DNA from: Trichinella spiralis
Lineage: Eukaryota; Nematoda; Enoplea; Trichinellida; Trichinellidae
Assembly (NCBI GenBank): GCA_000181795.3
Contig: CM012955.1
Coordinates: forward strand, 14,161,328 to 14,225,327
Direction of reading: 5' to 3'
Length of the DNA: 64,000 nucleotides
Shown here: one piece after another, positions 42,203 to 53,635 of the stretch
Layout of the letters: each line of letters begins with the position of its first letter
Position numbering within the stretch: position 1 is the stretch's first letter
Notes under the pieces: generated by a model
Told to the model about the DNA's origin: nothing
The model's database searches: none
Seen by the model: only the letters and a program-made list of their open reading frames with translations
Made by a program: the position numbers and the translations under genes

Positions 42203-44145
42203 CCGTCGTTGGCTCAGGGTCGCTACGGCCACGTCAGTTCGCGTGGACTGCCCGATGGAAGATCTTACTTTCGCGCCAACAACGAACATTTGCATTACGC
42301 CCCCGCTCCCGTTGTTAGCACCACTACTACCACCATCAGCCAGAACAACAACAACGGTGGTATGATGAACAGCAACAACAACAACGCTTGTAATCATGGA
42401 AATGGGTAAGAGAAAAGTTTACAACTGCGCGCGTGTGTTGTTTCTGTTCTCCTTTTCATTCATTTATTTTTAGTGCTCGCGGTCGATCGATTCGTCACGT
42501 CGGTTTCCACGGTCCAGACATGAGATATTCGAGCAGTTCCACCGGTGGCGGTGTTAACAGCAGACGTGGTCCACGAGAACGTTATTCCGGCGCTGATTAT
42601 TGGAGTTCGGTAAGGCTTGTATATTATTTTAGAAAAACAAACAAACGAATAAACAAACTTTTGCAGAATTCAAACAACAACAGCAGTAAAGACAAACGCG
42701 TTTCCGGCGGTGGAGCCGCGACTGCTGTCACTGGCGGCGACAAGAAGCTGTCGTCCGAGCAGCAGAGCTTCCACCTGCAACCGTCGAGCTTTCCGCCGTT
42801 GCCGACGAACGGGGTATATATTTTTCTTCTTTTCCATTCATTCATTCATTCATTTGTTGTTGTTCAAGGATTCTTCTCGCGGCGACTCCACTCCACCACC
42901 GTCTGCTGCGACGACATGCGATTCGTCCCATTTGATTTCTGCCGAATCTGTTACCGTTGCCAGTGTCGGTGGCGCAGGTATACGAGCGACGATTGGTTGT
43001 CCAAATATTGTGGTTTAATTTTTTTTTTCAAAACGATGCAGAATTGTCCGTTGAACCCAAGTCGGCAGAAGTGATCAGTTCACCGTTGCTCAATGTTGAC
43101 CAAATTACCGCATCTCTGACCACCGGCAGTGGTGGCAAAGCGGTTGGTGTCGAGCCAGCGGCAGCCTCGGCGACCACGACGACTACGACCACCACCACCA
43201 CCACCACCAACGCTAATGTTACTGCTACTGCTACCACAGCCAAGACTAAGGTCAGCAGCAGTAGTGGTGGCCACACGGAAAAGCATTATCCAAAGCAGCA
43301 AAAAGCCAACAGCAGCACCAGCGGCAGCAGCAGTGCTGTAAAAGCGGGTGAGCCGGCTTCTTCGACGACACGCCCTCGGGGCGAGGCACCGTTGAATGGC
43401 AACGGCGCGACCGTGCAGACGACGAACAAAAAGTCGACAAAATTGGCGCCAAAGTCGTCGAACTTGACAGCCGAAAATAACGCTGCAATTAGCGTAACGA
43501 CAGCAAAAGCTACGACCGTGACTACAATTGCTTCAACAGTTACTACTACTACTACTACTACCACTTCATCATCATCAGCTGGGTAATTTTTTTGTTTTAC
43601 TTTTTTCAAAAATATTATTTATCGATTCTATTGTTTAAGAGTTAGCAAAAAAGCTGCTCCAGATGTTGCTCAAACTGCAGATTCATTGTCCAAATTGGTC
43701 GTTTCCAGTTCGACGACCAACAACAGCGGCGTCGGTACAAGTGACAACGCTAAGACGTCGAAAACTAAGAAAATTCACAACATCAGTAATGACGAAGATA
43801 CGGCAACTGAAGTTAGTCGATTGAATAAAAATAATTTTGTTATTAATATAATTTATAATTTTAATATTGTCGTTGTTGTTGTTGTTGTTGCAGAACAGCG
43901 TGAAAGTTGCCGACCGGAAACGTCTTACGTACGCAGATATGGCGAAGCTGGGCGTGGCAGAGAGGGCGGCAGGCACGTCTAGCGACGCGGCAGCAGTCGC
44001 CAACGATGCGGCTTCAGTTAACGACGCTGCCGAAAATAACGCCAGCGCGGTTTCAAGCGAGGACAAACCGCGCTCCGCTGGCTCTCGTCCCACCAGCAGC
44101 GCCAACTCTCGTTTGTCGTCTCGGGACGTATTGAAATCGTCCTGA
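32638..44145 (+). CDS. La-related protein 4 (LARP4/LARP4B-like)
   Basis: Cytoplasmic RNA-binding protein; the family binds poly(A)/AU-rich RNA and poly(A)-binding protein and stabilises mRNAs. Exons: 32638-32706, 36388-36550, 37415-37591, 40396-40549, 40621-40757, 40819-40922, 40997-41161, 41236-41868, 41925-42049, 42121-42405, 42474-42609, 42667-42813, 42869-42977, 43042-43582, 43640-43811, 43894-44145; 3,369 nt in coherent phase, 1,122 aa. La motif about 168-253 ([29 protein letters not shown]), RRM-like fold about 254-335 ([26 protein letters not shown]). The tail is low-complexity: 18 alanines (364-381), poly-Gly and poly-Thr runs. It keeps two LARP4-type marks, SSFPPLP (758-762) and RLTYADMA (about 1051-1055). 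Exon 3 could instead end at 37576 in the same phase. The first two exons ([10 protein letters not shown]...) have no visible family match, and no clear PAM2w motif was found. The start lies 41 nt into an exon beginning at 32597. Confidence 0.93.
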
Positions 44146-47100
44146 ATGCCCCACCGAACAACAAAATCCCATGCATGTTGTATTAATAATATATATACAG
44201 TTTGTTTCTTTTCTATTTTTTTGTTTTGTTTTGATCGCTGAGCTGCTCGCGTCTATTTTTTTATGATCTACTATAGTAGATTCTATCTGTGAGATACTGT
44301 TGGGAAGGATGAGGTAGATGACTTTTTATTTACGTTTCTTCTTCATCTGCCTGTCCACAGCAGATCTTTATTGCTGGCAGCTTTCAGCTTGTTTTTCTTT
44401 TCTTTTTTTTTCTTTTTGTTTTGTTATATTTCAATTTTGCATTCAAAACAACAACACAGCAACAACAAGCGCAGGGATTAGAACTGATTCGGGAGGGAGA
44501 CGACGGTGGAAAAAAAAGGGGCAGGAATCTTTTCTTTTTTTTAATTTATTCTTCTCTTGTCCATTTTTTTGCATGCTTCTCATTATTTATTTGCTTCTCG
44601 ATTTGCTGATTTTTTTGCCTCTTGTCTTCTTTGCCAATGTGACGAAAAAGCAAGTGGTGGTATGCAGTATCTACAATAATCCCGTGTTTTGGTTCGGCGG
44701 CACGAAAGCACGTGGATTTGTTTGTTTTTGTTTATTCATATATTTTATTCTTTCGATTTTTCCAATCGACAAAAGTGCTCTCCAATGCTCAGTGTGGTGG
44801 ATTATATATTTCTTTCTTTCATGTCGCGTGGTGGTGAAGTTTAATTCTTTTTCAGAGGGGGAGACTTTATTTTTTTTTGAAATCATGTTGGCCAACGTCA
44901 GCAGTCATCATCATCATCATCACCACCACGACCACGACCATTGTTGTTTTTTGCCTTTTCTGCTTTCTTGAAAAATGCGAAAACAAAAAAAAGCTTTACG
45001 TTGTGAATTTTTTTTTGTAAAATACATTGCTACTTTTTGTGATAATCCGGACGTGGTGACGCGTCAGAGAAAACTGTACCGAAGAGAAGAGTGTAGGAGG
45101 GAGGGGAGGGGGAGAGAGAAAGCAAAAAAAAAGAAATTAAATTGAGAAATTACGCCAAAAAAAGAACAAAAAAAATTTTCCAAACGTCGTCGGCTCGTCT
45201 GCCGTGGGAATTTTTCCATTTTTCAAATCCAAGCTTTTCAGAGGTAGGTGGTTGGTTGTTTGTTGTTTTGTTGCGCAAGTAGGTGCGGTCGCGTTTTGAG
45301 CAGATTTTTTGTTCGCCAACTTTTCTTCTTCTTCTTCTTCTTTTCCTGCCGTCTGAGCTTGGGTTTGATCGAATTGTGTGCAACTTTTTTTTTTCGTCGT
45401 ATTTTCTTTTTTGTGTTTGTGTGATTGAACAGTGGAAATATCCTAACCTTTGGCCGATTGATCTTGCTCACTCCACTGCATTATAACTAACTGACTGATC
45501 GTGCTACATTTGAAGTTGGTGGCTTGTGAAGCAAACGTGTATTGCTGCTGCGTTGTACCATTTCGAAAACATCTACCTATTACTCCCCTACCCCCCCCCC
45601 CCAAAAAAAAACTATGTATATTTTATTCTCTCATTTTCTCACGCGCATAATTGCATTATAATAATAATAATAATATTATTATTATTCTATGAGCAATATT
45701 GGATGAAGGCGCTTGTGTTCCCACTCCTGCTTGCACTACCAGGCGTTAATATTCAACATATAATTTGTGAATATATCTTATTTTTTTCGTTTATTATGTT
45801 GTTATTTTTTTCCTATCCTCTTTTTGTTTATTTTATCTGTTGCTCGGTGAGGCTTTGGTTCGATTTCAGGTTGCGTGCCACGGCCGACAACTTTTTACGT
45901 GTCGACTGAGCGTTGTTCTTGTTCATTGTTGACGACAATACATACATGTGTGTATGTATTGTTACTGGTATTTTTTTTGGACAGGCCGACTGGCCTGTTA
46001 CTAATGATTTATCGATTTATTATTGGTTCGATTTGGGAATAGCGGTGATTCATCTTAATATTTCGACGCTGAAAATATCCATATTGGTGGTGAAGAGAGG
46101 GAGAGAGAGAGAGAGAGACAGAGAAATGGATATAATGAAGCGCCACGAAAAATCATCCATTTCTGTTTGCTCGCCTGCCTGCCTGCTTGCCTCCTGCCTA
46201 CATACCTACCTAACTACCTGCCAGCCAGCCAGCCTGCCTGCCTGCCTGCCTGTGTGGACTGTTGCTGATTATTATCAGTATTCAGTAAAAACTGACAATA
46301 GCAGTGATAATTAATTAATTAATTAATTAATTAATATCAACAAGCGCAACACATGGTTACAGTTTTGCGCATGTTGTTTTCCGTTCGAATTCTGGATGAA
46401 CGATTTTTCGTTCGCTTTCTACTCCAGCGCTATTATGATGTTATGGAATGCACAACGTCAGCTGACACATTTTTGAATATGTGCGTGTGCATGTATAGTA
46501 GCGCTGGCTTCAAGCATCATTACTAATTCTTTTCTTTCGAAATTGGACTATTCTGTCTACCAAATCCGACTTTGACACCTGTTCATCTTCTGATACACCA
46601 GTGTTCTTCTGATGTACTACTGTTTTATTATTTTTTGGTCTCGGAAATTGGTTCATTTTCACACACAGTCAGTCTGTTTTTCTTAGCCAGTCAGACTGTT
46701 TATACATATATATATATATATATGTTTATTTATTTTTTGTTATTATTATCATCAGTATTCTCATTATGACGCTTCAACGAATGAAGATTAATCATCGTCT
46801 CTTCTTTTCGCACACGTTTATTGTACACAAGTGGTTGTGATTGGAATGAGTTTCGACGCCCTGACTTTTGCATGTGCATACAAGCCGACTGGTATATGTT
46901 TCCATGTCAAAGTGCCACAGAAAGAACCGACCAAGCAAGCATTGCATACATAGAGAGATAGTCTTGCTCGTTCTTATGTGTTTTTTTTTGTTTTTCGTCC
47001 AAGCGCGTCAACCGCGCATTGGAGATGATTTTCTTATTTTATTGTATGCATCTCTCTGATCCCAGAATTGGGCAGACAGGATGTTTGTTTGTTTGTTTGT

Positions 47101-48130
47101 TTGTATTCAAATTTGCATCGATGTTTCGACAGTCGACTTCCAAACACAGTGCCGTTCGATCGACGATCGTGGATTATTTTTTGATTTTTATTTTCTTCTG
47201 TGCTTTTTTTATCATCGCTTTTCCCATTCGAATAGAGAAGAGAGAGAGAGAAAGAGAGAGTCGGCGGACGCAGAAGTGTGACTGACAGCGCTTTGTCCAT
47301 GAATATTTCTAATTTCTTCGGCCCACGGCATCTCGTATCTCCTCCTCATTGGACCAACATTTTGAAAAGAGTGGAAAAAAGAAGAAAAAGCAACGCTTTT
47401 TTTTGATCGAACGAAGTTTCAAAATTTTTACTGAAAAACAAAAAACAACTTGTGCTTTCTTCTTCTTTTTTGGCTTGTGCGCGCATTTGTTTTTTTGCAC
47501 GGCCAAACTTTTATTTCATAATTTTCATGTGCTTTCTTTCGTATATTTCTTAAAAATAAAAATCAATTAATTAATTAATGAGCAAACTGTTCTGATTTCT
47601 CTTTTCAATTCGACACAACAAACAATGAATATTCCAGTTCTTTTCCAATTGCAAAGCACATTGACCAACCATCCTGCCAGAAAAAAAATTCTGTTCCTCC
47701 CAATCCACCATTGTTGTAATCGACTGTTCCATCTCGGTCCTGTGTCTTCCCCCCCTCCCCCCCCCTCCCCCAATCCCCCTAATTTCCACTGCTTCCCATT
47801 TTCATTCAACAACTGTCCGGCGTGATCAGCACGTACATTCCACGTAGTGATTCGCTTGCTCAGCAGCAGATTGCTCTTCTGTTCTGCACTGTTCAATTTT
47901 TTTGACAAACAACCCAAGTCAGCAGCAAAAACACAGACTAATTAATACAATCGTCAGTGAACATGAACAAATTATCCGCTCAAATGGATATTGTTCGAAA
48001 ATTGCACCTATCTTTTAGAACAATAAAAAATAGCTCATAATATATATATATATGTATATGATGTAATTTCAAACAAAATCTTCAAACGACTGTCGCTGTA
48101 ACAAACAACAATGTGAATAAATAAATACAT
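44146..48130 (+). other. 3' UTR / downstream flank of LARP4-like gene
   Basis: T- and G-rich plus-strand DNA with homopolymer runs and simple repeats: (ATT/AAT) near 45,658-45,686, (GA)n near 46,096-46,120, (TGCC)n near 46,165-46,251, (TTAA)n near 46,311-46,335. Possible AATAAA polyadenylation signals occur near 47,556 and 48,022, but the true 3' end cannot be fixed. The open frames here are Phe/Leu-rich products of T-rich sequence. Confidence 0.4.
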
Positions 48131-49099
48131 TTCTAATTAGCTCCCAATCCATTCTGACGGTATAGGAACTTGACATCTATAAAAAAGAAAACTTACAATG
48201 TTGCATGAAAATTTCAGTCCAATCTGATGATTATTTTGAATAATTAATTTTTACTTCTGAAGTGTGTATGTAATCCAATCAATAAATTGCGAACATAAAG
48301 ATTGCAATTTTCGAGAATGCTGTAAAGCATAAATGAAAATTAGGAACAGTTGTTATTAAAATGTCTCTTTTTTGGCTAACCACATTGAGTATTCCTTTAT
48401 AAAAATGAAAAAACGATTTAATATGCATATTTATTGAGCATTTTTGTTTTATTTCTTTTTATTTATTACCATTTCAATCCCATTTTGGTTCCACTTTTTC
48501 ATCAATATATTGAAAAATGCTCCATGCATAACCACATTTCAGGGACGATGCGGATAAATTTGCAGTAGTTTTTTCTCTAATTGCTTCTGATCGATTCAAG
48601 TCATTTTTGAAGACAAAAAGGTTTCTCGACAATTTTGAAATTTCATGGGCTGTGTATGAGTGGGGCTTTGCTGTCTTGTGAAAAACAATGAAAAACTTTG
48701 TTCGAAATTTCTACTTTTTCTGATAACTTCTGATACGAAATTTCTGATTCCATTGTCAACCATTCACATTAATGAATGATAGTGATGTATGCATGGTTTC
48801 ATCAGAATCTACCCAGTAATTGTATTGAACAAGTGGTTTCTAAATTTCGCTGCCTAATTTCCAAAATAAATAATCCACAAAATATGCTTGTTTCAGAGAA
48901 GCTTCATGCAAATTTTCATTTGCTTGTTTTGCGCTCGCCTTTGTGTGCATTTAGCTTCAAAACTGGTGCTGAATGGTGGGGTGCGTATGTGCAGTGGAAT
49001 GTTCTCGACTTTGACTAATGAAAAATTACTTAGCAAACGGGTTTGACGTGTGATTGATATTGGTTATTTTTTTTAAACAACGCATATACATTTATAGAA
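48131..49099. repeat. Diverged dispersed repeat (family C), partial
   Basis: Parts of 48,190-48,730 resemble 49,905-50,100 and 57,380-57,970: shared landmarks are the AATTTCATGGGCT segment followed by T-rich DNA and a GCGGATAAATTT-like block. Identity is low and boundaries are uncertain. The 80-codon frame at 48,776-49,018 is not recognisable. Confidence 0.45.
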
Positions 49100-49660
49100 A
49101 ATCGTGAGTGCATGACGGACATGAACGAAGAGAAAAGATGGTTAGTTTAACGTATATGTTTTGTATAGTTAGGGTGTTACTTAGCCTATTTGAGCTGATT
49201 CTGCGCCTGTAGTTTACATAAATGTGAGTTATTACTTGTTGTGATGTTTATTAATCAGTGTCGTCTATTGTAGGTTAAGAATATTTCGCACAAAGTAAAA
49301 TATTCTATTTTAATACATTGAGTAGTTTTTAGCACGTTAACATTTTCATGGTCCATACTTTGTTGAGTTCAGATTAGGGTTCTGCCGCGGAAAGAAATAC
49401 TTGAATCATATATGAATCATTGTTAGATCAATTTTTGAGTTTCAGCAGCTTTGTGGCACTTTTAAATTTTGAGTGTTTCCAATAGTGCCTATTTGCGAAT
49501 AGCTGTGCAAGGATAGGAAGAATGTAAGAAAGGAAATCTGCAGGAGATTGTCACATTATACTGCATGAAGTGACGCGATCTCTATTTGATAAAAGTCAGA
49601 ATTTTCATTGCTCACATATTCTTCAACCGGTGTTTCTTCAAGGAACGAAAACCAATTGCA
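49100..49660 (+). repeat. Diverged copy of repeat family A
   Basis: Follows the same order of landmarks as the copy at 63,400-64,000: CCATACTTTGTTGAGTTCAG, TTCTGCCGCGGAAAG, GTGCAAGGATAGGA, CTGCAGGAG, a degraded TTACACTGCACGACGCGACC equivalent, and TTGCTCACAT. Many substitutions indicate an old copy. Confidence 0.6.
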
Positions 49661-49902
49661 ATGCCGGGCTTCACTTTCAGTGTGCATGCTTTGCTCCATT
49701 GCACCATGTGAGGGCACATTACCGGTGAAGCCTCAGTGTGAAGAGCACATTTCTTATAATCAAATCGGTCGTTAAGTGATATGAAAATAATTCGAGAATT
49801 ACGCATTAATGCAACTCGACAATTACACAACCGTCTACGAAGAGGATAGGTTGGTAATACACGGCTAATCGATGCCGATTGATTGATGCTCATAAAAACC
49901 AT
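49612..49902 (-). CDS. Unrecognised 96-codon frame, uncertain
   Basis: Open frame on the minus strand starting MVFMSINQSASISRVLPTYP, with a Cys/His-containing middle (KKCALHTEASPVMCPHMVQW). No known domain is recognised. It sits inside repeat-derived sequence, so it may be a transposon fragment or chance. Confidence 0.15.
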   Translation of the reverse strand: MVFMSINQSASISRVLPTYPLRRRLCNCRVALMRNSRIIFISLNDRFDYKKCALHTEASPVMCPHMVQWSKACTLKVKPGIAIGFRSLKKHRLKNM

Positions 49903-50362
49903 TTTTGGATTCCAAGGGCTTTTCTAGAAAATTGCAAATTTCATGGGCTATAGAGTTGCTCCTTTTGCAAAAATCCGTGTAAAACCTTTTTCCAATATTT
50001 GTAATTTTCTGATTGCCGTAGTTTTATATTGAAAAAAGATAGTGCTTTCTAGAGATTCAACTCTAACTTCCCAGCAGTTGTGGAATAAATGGCCTCAAAA
50101 GATGCGGTACTGCCTATCTTAATACATAGGGAATTCGCCCACAACTAACTCTCTTCCAACGGCAGCAATGACTGCCAATTTCTAAACATGTAACATTTTT
50201 GATATTGAATCTATTACACCTCAACTAATTTATTGTTTTTCTACAGTCAAGTGAAATGAAATTCTGAAATTATTGCTGCTAAAATAATCATTAATTGCTG
50301 CAAATAAAAACGAATGCGTTACATCTGTTTTGTTTATCGAAAAGCAAACATTTCACGAAATA

Positions 50363-50639
50363 CGATCCTAATTGCTATGCTTTTCATCGATTAAGCATTC
50401 GATTCGTATCACATGTGTGGCTATTTGATTGTACTTTCACTGAGTGACTACGATGCAATGTCAATTTGCATAATTAGTATAATATTTAATCGCCCAGGGG
50501 AAAAGTTCATTACAAATGCTAGGAAAATAAATTAATTCACTATTGATGTCAAATTATTAGGCTCATGCACGTTATTTGTTCGAATCTTTAGAGTACTCCA
50601 CCAGTAAAATACAGAGGAACTTATTCCATGCTTGTCATA
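50363..50639 (+). repeat. Dispersed repeat family B, copy 1
   Basis: Begins CGATCCTAATTGC and ends ATGCTTGTCATA. It matches 56,962-57,236 nearly base for base (estimated above 90%), including the block CGTATCACATGTGTGGCTAT and the Pribnow-like AT stretch TTTAATCGCCCAGGG. Non-coding. Confidence 0.85.
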
Positions 50640-50989
50640 TTGCATGTATGTGCAGGAGTTCGACGAGTTACACTGCACGACGCGACCCTAACCGTATCAA
50701 ATGATGAAAGCCCATATTTTCAAAGCTCACATTTTTCACACCCGGTTGCGGTACCAGAGGCCTGCCGCCTTGCTCGGATCCCAGCATCTGGGATCTCAAG
50801 CAAGGTCTTCTTTTCAGCTCGACCGCCTCCGCGCCAACCCCCGCCCTCCTGCCCGTTAACGGGGACTTCCCCCGGCGGAACCCTCCTATTCCCGGTGCTG
50901 GCCAAAGACCGGGTTTAAATAGATGACACCTGTCCATTTTGTGTGGCAATCGAACACTAGTTTGAAATCTTCGTCGCACTAGGGATTTC
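50640..50989 (+). repeat. GC-rich end of repeat family A, copy next to assembly gap
   Basis: GC-rich block starting near TGCAGGAGTTCGACGAG and running into the N gap. The first 200 bp match 63,801-64,000 closely: TTACACTGCACGACGCGACC, GGTTGCGGTACCAGAGGCCT, GCCGCCTTGCTCGGATCCCA. A TATTTAAA-like sequence followed by CCGGTCTTTGGCC on the minus strand could be a promoter, as in an LTR, but no terminal TG...CA or target duplication was identified. Confidence 0.7.
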
Positions 50990-51487
50990 NNNNNNNNNNN
51001 NNNNNNNNNNNNNNNNNNNNNNNNNNNNNNNNNNNNNNNNNNNNNNNNNNNNNNNNNNNNNNNNNNNNNNNNNNNNNNNNNNNNNNNNNNNNNNNNNNNN
51101 NNNNNNNNNNNNNNNNNNNNNNNNNNNNNNNNNNNNNNNNNNNNNNNNNNNNNNNNNNNNNNNNNNNNNNNNNNNNNNNNNNNNNNNNNNNNNNNNNNNN
51201 NNNNNNNNNNNNNNNNNNNNNNNNNNNNNNNNNNNNNNNNNNNNNNNNNNNNNNNNNNNNNNNNNNNNNNNNNNNNNNNNNNNNNNNNNNNNNNNNNNNN
51301 NNNNNNNNNNNNNNNNNNNNNNNNNNNNNNNNNNNNNNNNNNNNNNNNNNNNNNNNNNNNNNNNNNNNNNNNNNNNNNNNNNNNNNNNNNNNNNNNNNNN
51401 NNNNNNNNNNNNNNNNNNNNNNNNNNNNNNNNNNNNNNNNNNNNNNNNNNNNNNNNNNNNNNNNNNNNNNNNNNNNNNNNNNNNNNN
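50990..51487. other. Assembly gap (498 N)
   Basis: Run of N. Both flanks contain a TTTGAAATCTT...GC(A)CTAGGGATTTC / TTTGAAATCTTGTGCAATGGGATTTC segment, so the gap probably lies inside a tandem or dispersed repeat that could not be assembled. Long open frames drawn across the gap are artefacts. Confidence 0.98.
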
Positions 51488-52147
51488 GTAATGGACGTTG
51501 TTTGAAATCTTGTGCAATGGGATTTCAACACCTATGTGAATTCGTAAGACGTATCTGTCCTAGAGGCAGTTATGCAAATTCGCAATTGACGTAGTGCCGA
51601 GACTCTGTTTCGGTGCCAATCTAGTGGTGATCGTTACTCCCCCAAGAGGAACGGTAAGCGTTGCTATGCGTTTGTGTTATTGTCTCGCTGGCTCTGACAC
51701 TTGGCCAATGATTGACATCAGATTTGCCGTCACACCTTTAACTAGTTCATTTGGCGTTGCACCTTTCATCAGTTTAAGCATAATACATTTAAAATCAATC
51801 ACCATCTACATTTTTCCCCTATAACCATGCTAAGCAGTTTCAATTTATTAAAATTTTAGAAATTAATTTATTCATTTAATAGCTTAAATGATAAATAAAA
51901 TATAATTATAAAAATATAAAATAAAAAATAATAATTATAAAAATATAAAATATAAAAAAGATAGAGAGAGAGAGTGAGTGAGTTAGATAGCGAGAAATAC
52001 AAAGAGAGAGTTAGATAGAGAGAGTTAGACAGAGTTAGACAGAGAGTGAGTTGGACACTGATTTATAAGAGCATATACAAGAAGAATGCGTGCATCGAAA
52101 AAAGATGAAGTTAAGATAAGTGGCGAGTTCAGAAATTATTATTATCA
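51488..52147. other. Repeat-derived DNA with GAGA-type microsatellite
   Basis: GC-richer sequence at 51,490-51,740 without recognisable protein, then AT-rich DNA and an imperfect (GA)n/GAGTTAGA tract near 51,962-52,050. Probably retrotransposon remains given the integrase fragment to the right. Confidence 0.4.
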
Positions 52148-52531
52148 TATAGAAATACACCACACAAGACAACAGGACGATCTCCGGCAGAATTACAGGT
52201 GGGAAAAAGATTACCGGCACTGTTAGACCGAACTAAGCCGGATTTGAACACCCAAAGAGATATCGAAATATGGAAGCAGAAAATGTATCACGATAGGAAG
52301 AGCAAGAGCAGAGAATTCAGGATAGGAGAAGAATTGTGGGTAAAGAATGAGCTGAATAAAGGATGGAGCCCAGGAATCATAGATCATCAGACAGCAGAAT
52401 TGTCTTATGAAGTACTCGTGGCAGGAGAAAGAAACCGGAAGCATGCGGATCAACTAACGAAGCGGAATGGCGCTATGGATGAGCCAAACCGATCCGAGGA
52501 GAATGACACAGGCAGCAAAGTAGCACTTTAA
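52148..52531 (+). pseudogene. Ty3/Gypsy-like integrase C-terminal fragment
   Basis: In-frame fragment of about 127 codons. It opens with YRNTPHKTTGRSPAEL, which matches the Y-R-x-T-P-H-x-T-T-G-x-S-P-A-E motif at the end of the integrase core of Ty3/Gypsy elements. KRLPALLD follows, then the C-terminal domain FRIGEELWVKNELNKGWSPG and the HADQL element (resembling R-R-H-V-D-Q-L). A stop lies at 52529-52531. The catalytic core, reverse transcriptase and RNase H are absent, so this is a truncated relic. No long terminal repeats could be paired around it. Confidence 0.8.
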
Positions 52532-53626
52532 ACGAAGAAAGTCTGAGCCGCAGCAGTTGCAAGCGCTACACTCCGGAAAAATGGCAAGAATACATAATAT
52601 TGCCAACTCAAGAAAAGGTGAAGCGAGAAAGAAGATGTAGCATAGGTACTTAATCTGTTAAAAAAATAAGAACTTCCCATGAATATCCGATAAATACAGT
52701 AGGGATCTTGTTGTGCTTCTTTGGTGTGTGTGTGTGTGTATGTATGTCTGTCTGTTGTAGTAACGTACTTGATTTAGAAGTGACCTAGATCTTACAATTT
52801 TCTGTGTTTTTTATTTTTTAGGAAAACGCTACAATATGAGTTGTTGTGAATAACAATATTTGCACAGTTTTTGTGATCGTCAATCGACACGATCTTCAAT
52901 TTTCAATTGAACTTATTGTGAACAAATTGAACTTGATTTTTTTAAATATAGGTTGGTAATTCGAAAAATTTGCAAATAATTTTGAAAATTGTAAAAATAC
53001 GTTTAATACTGTTGTTTTTATTTTTTTTATACCAATAAACATTGAAGACAAATCATATTTTTTCAAAATCATGTAATTTGAATTTAGCAAAAATGTTTAA
53101 ACTTGTGAAAGGAACTTTAAACAATGAACTTTAAAAGGCTCTTTAAAATGTATCTTACATTTTAAAGTGTCTTCATTATAAATGGCATGATATAAGAAGA
53201 TTTCATTATTTTCTCGTTTTGACTGCGATGAAGTGTCTTTTTTGCCTAAGTTCTCTCCGATCAAATTTGGTAAGTAGTATTTTTAGATATCTTGATGAAT
53301 TAATAATCATGGTTACTGAGAGAAAGAAATTATTCCAATTCTAATTTATTAATTTCTTTGTTGATTGACCTGAATTTGTTCTACAGTGCAATTTTAGTAT
53401 AAATGTACTTATAAAAAACTAGGCATTTTTTCAAAACCGCTGAATATTTATATTTTTCTAAAGCTTTACTTCAGTTGAATTTCTGATGGTAAACTTTTAT
53501 TTGATTAGAAGCGAAACATTTATTGTTTAATAAAGTCTCGTTAATACTTTCATCAGTTTCTGATGCAGTTTATTTTATTCATCTAGAAATCATCACATAT
53601 CTGATATTTAAACAGAATATTTTTAG
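52532..53626. other. AT-rich DNA between the retroelement relic and the EGF receptor-like gene
   Basis: Contains a (GT)n tract near 52,723-52,740 and otherwise AT-rich DNA. It should include the promoter of the next gene. A splice-acceptor-like TATTTTTAG lies at 53,618-53,626, just before the start codon. Confidence 0.4.
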
Positions 53627-53635
53627 ACTGTGCTG

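Noticed and set aside
42433-43074. 213-codon frame spanning LARP4 exons 11-13
   Set aside because: Only pieces of it are in the LARP4 reading frame; it crosses introns with clear GT-AG borders, so it is not one exon.
44318-44971. 217-codon Phe-rich frame with a histidine run
   Set aside because: Lies in the T-rich 3' flank of LARP4; composition follows T runs and a (CAT) repeat, no domain or splice logic.
50668-51531. 287-codon minus-strand frame across the gap
   Set aside because: Two thirds of it is N; the rest is repeat family A.
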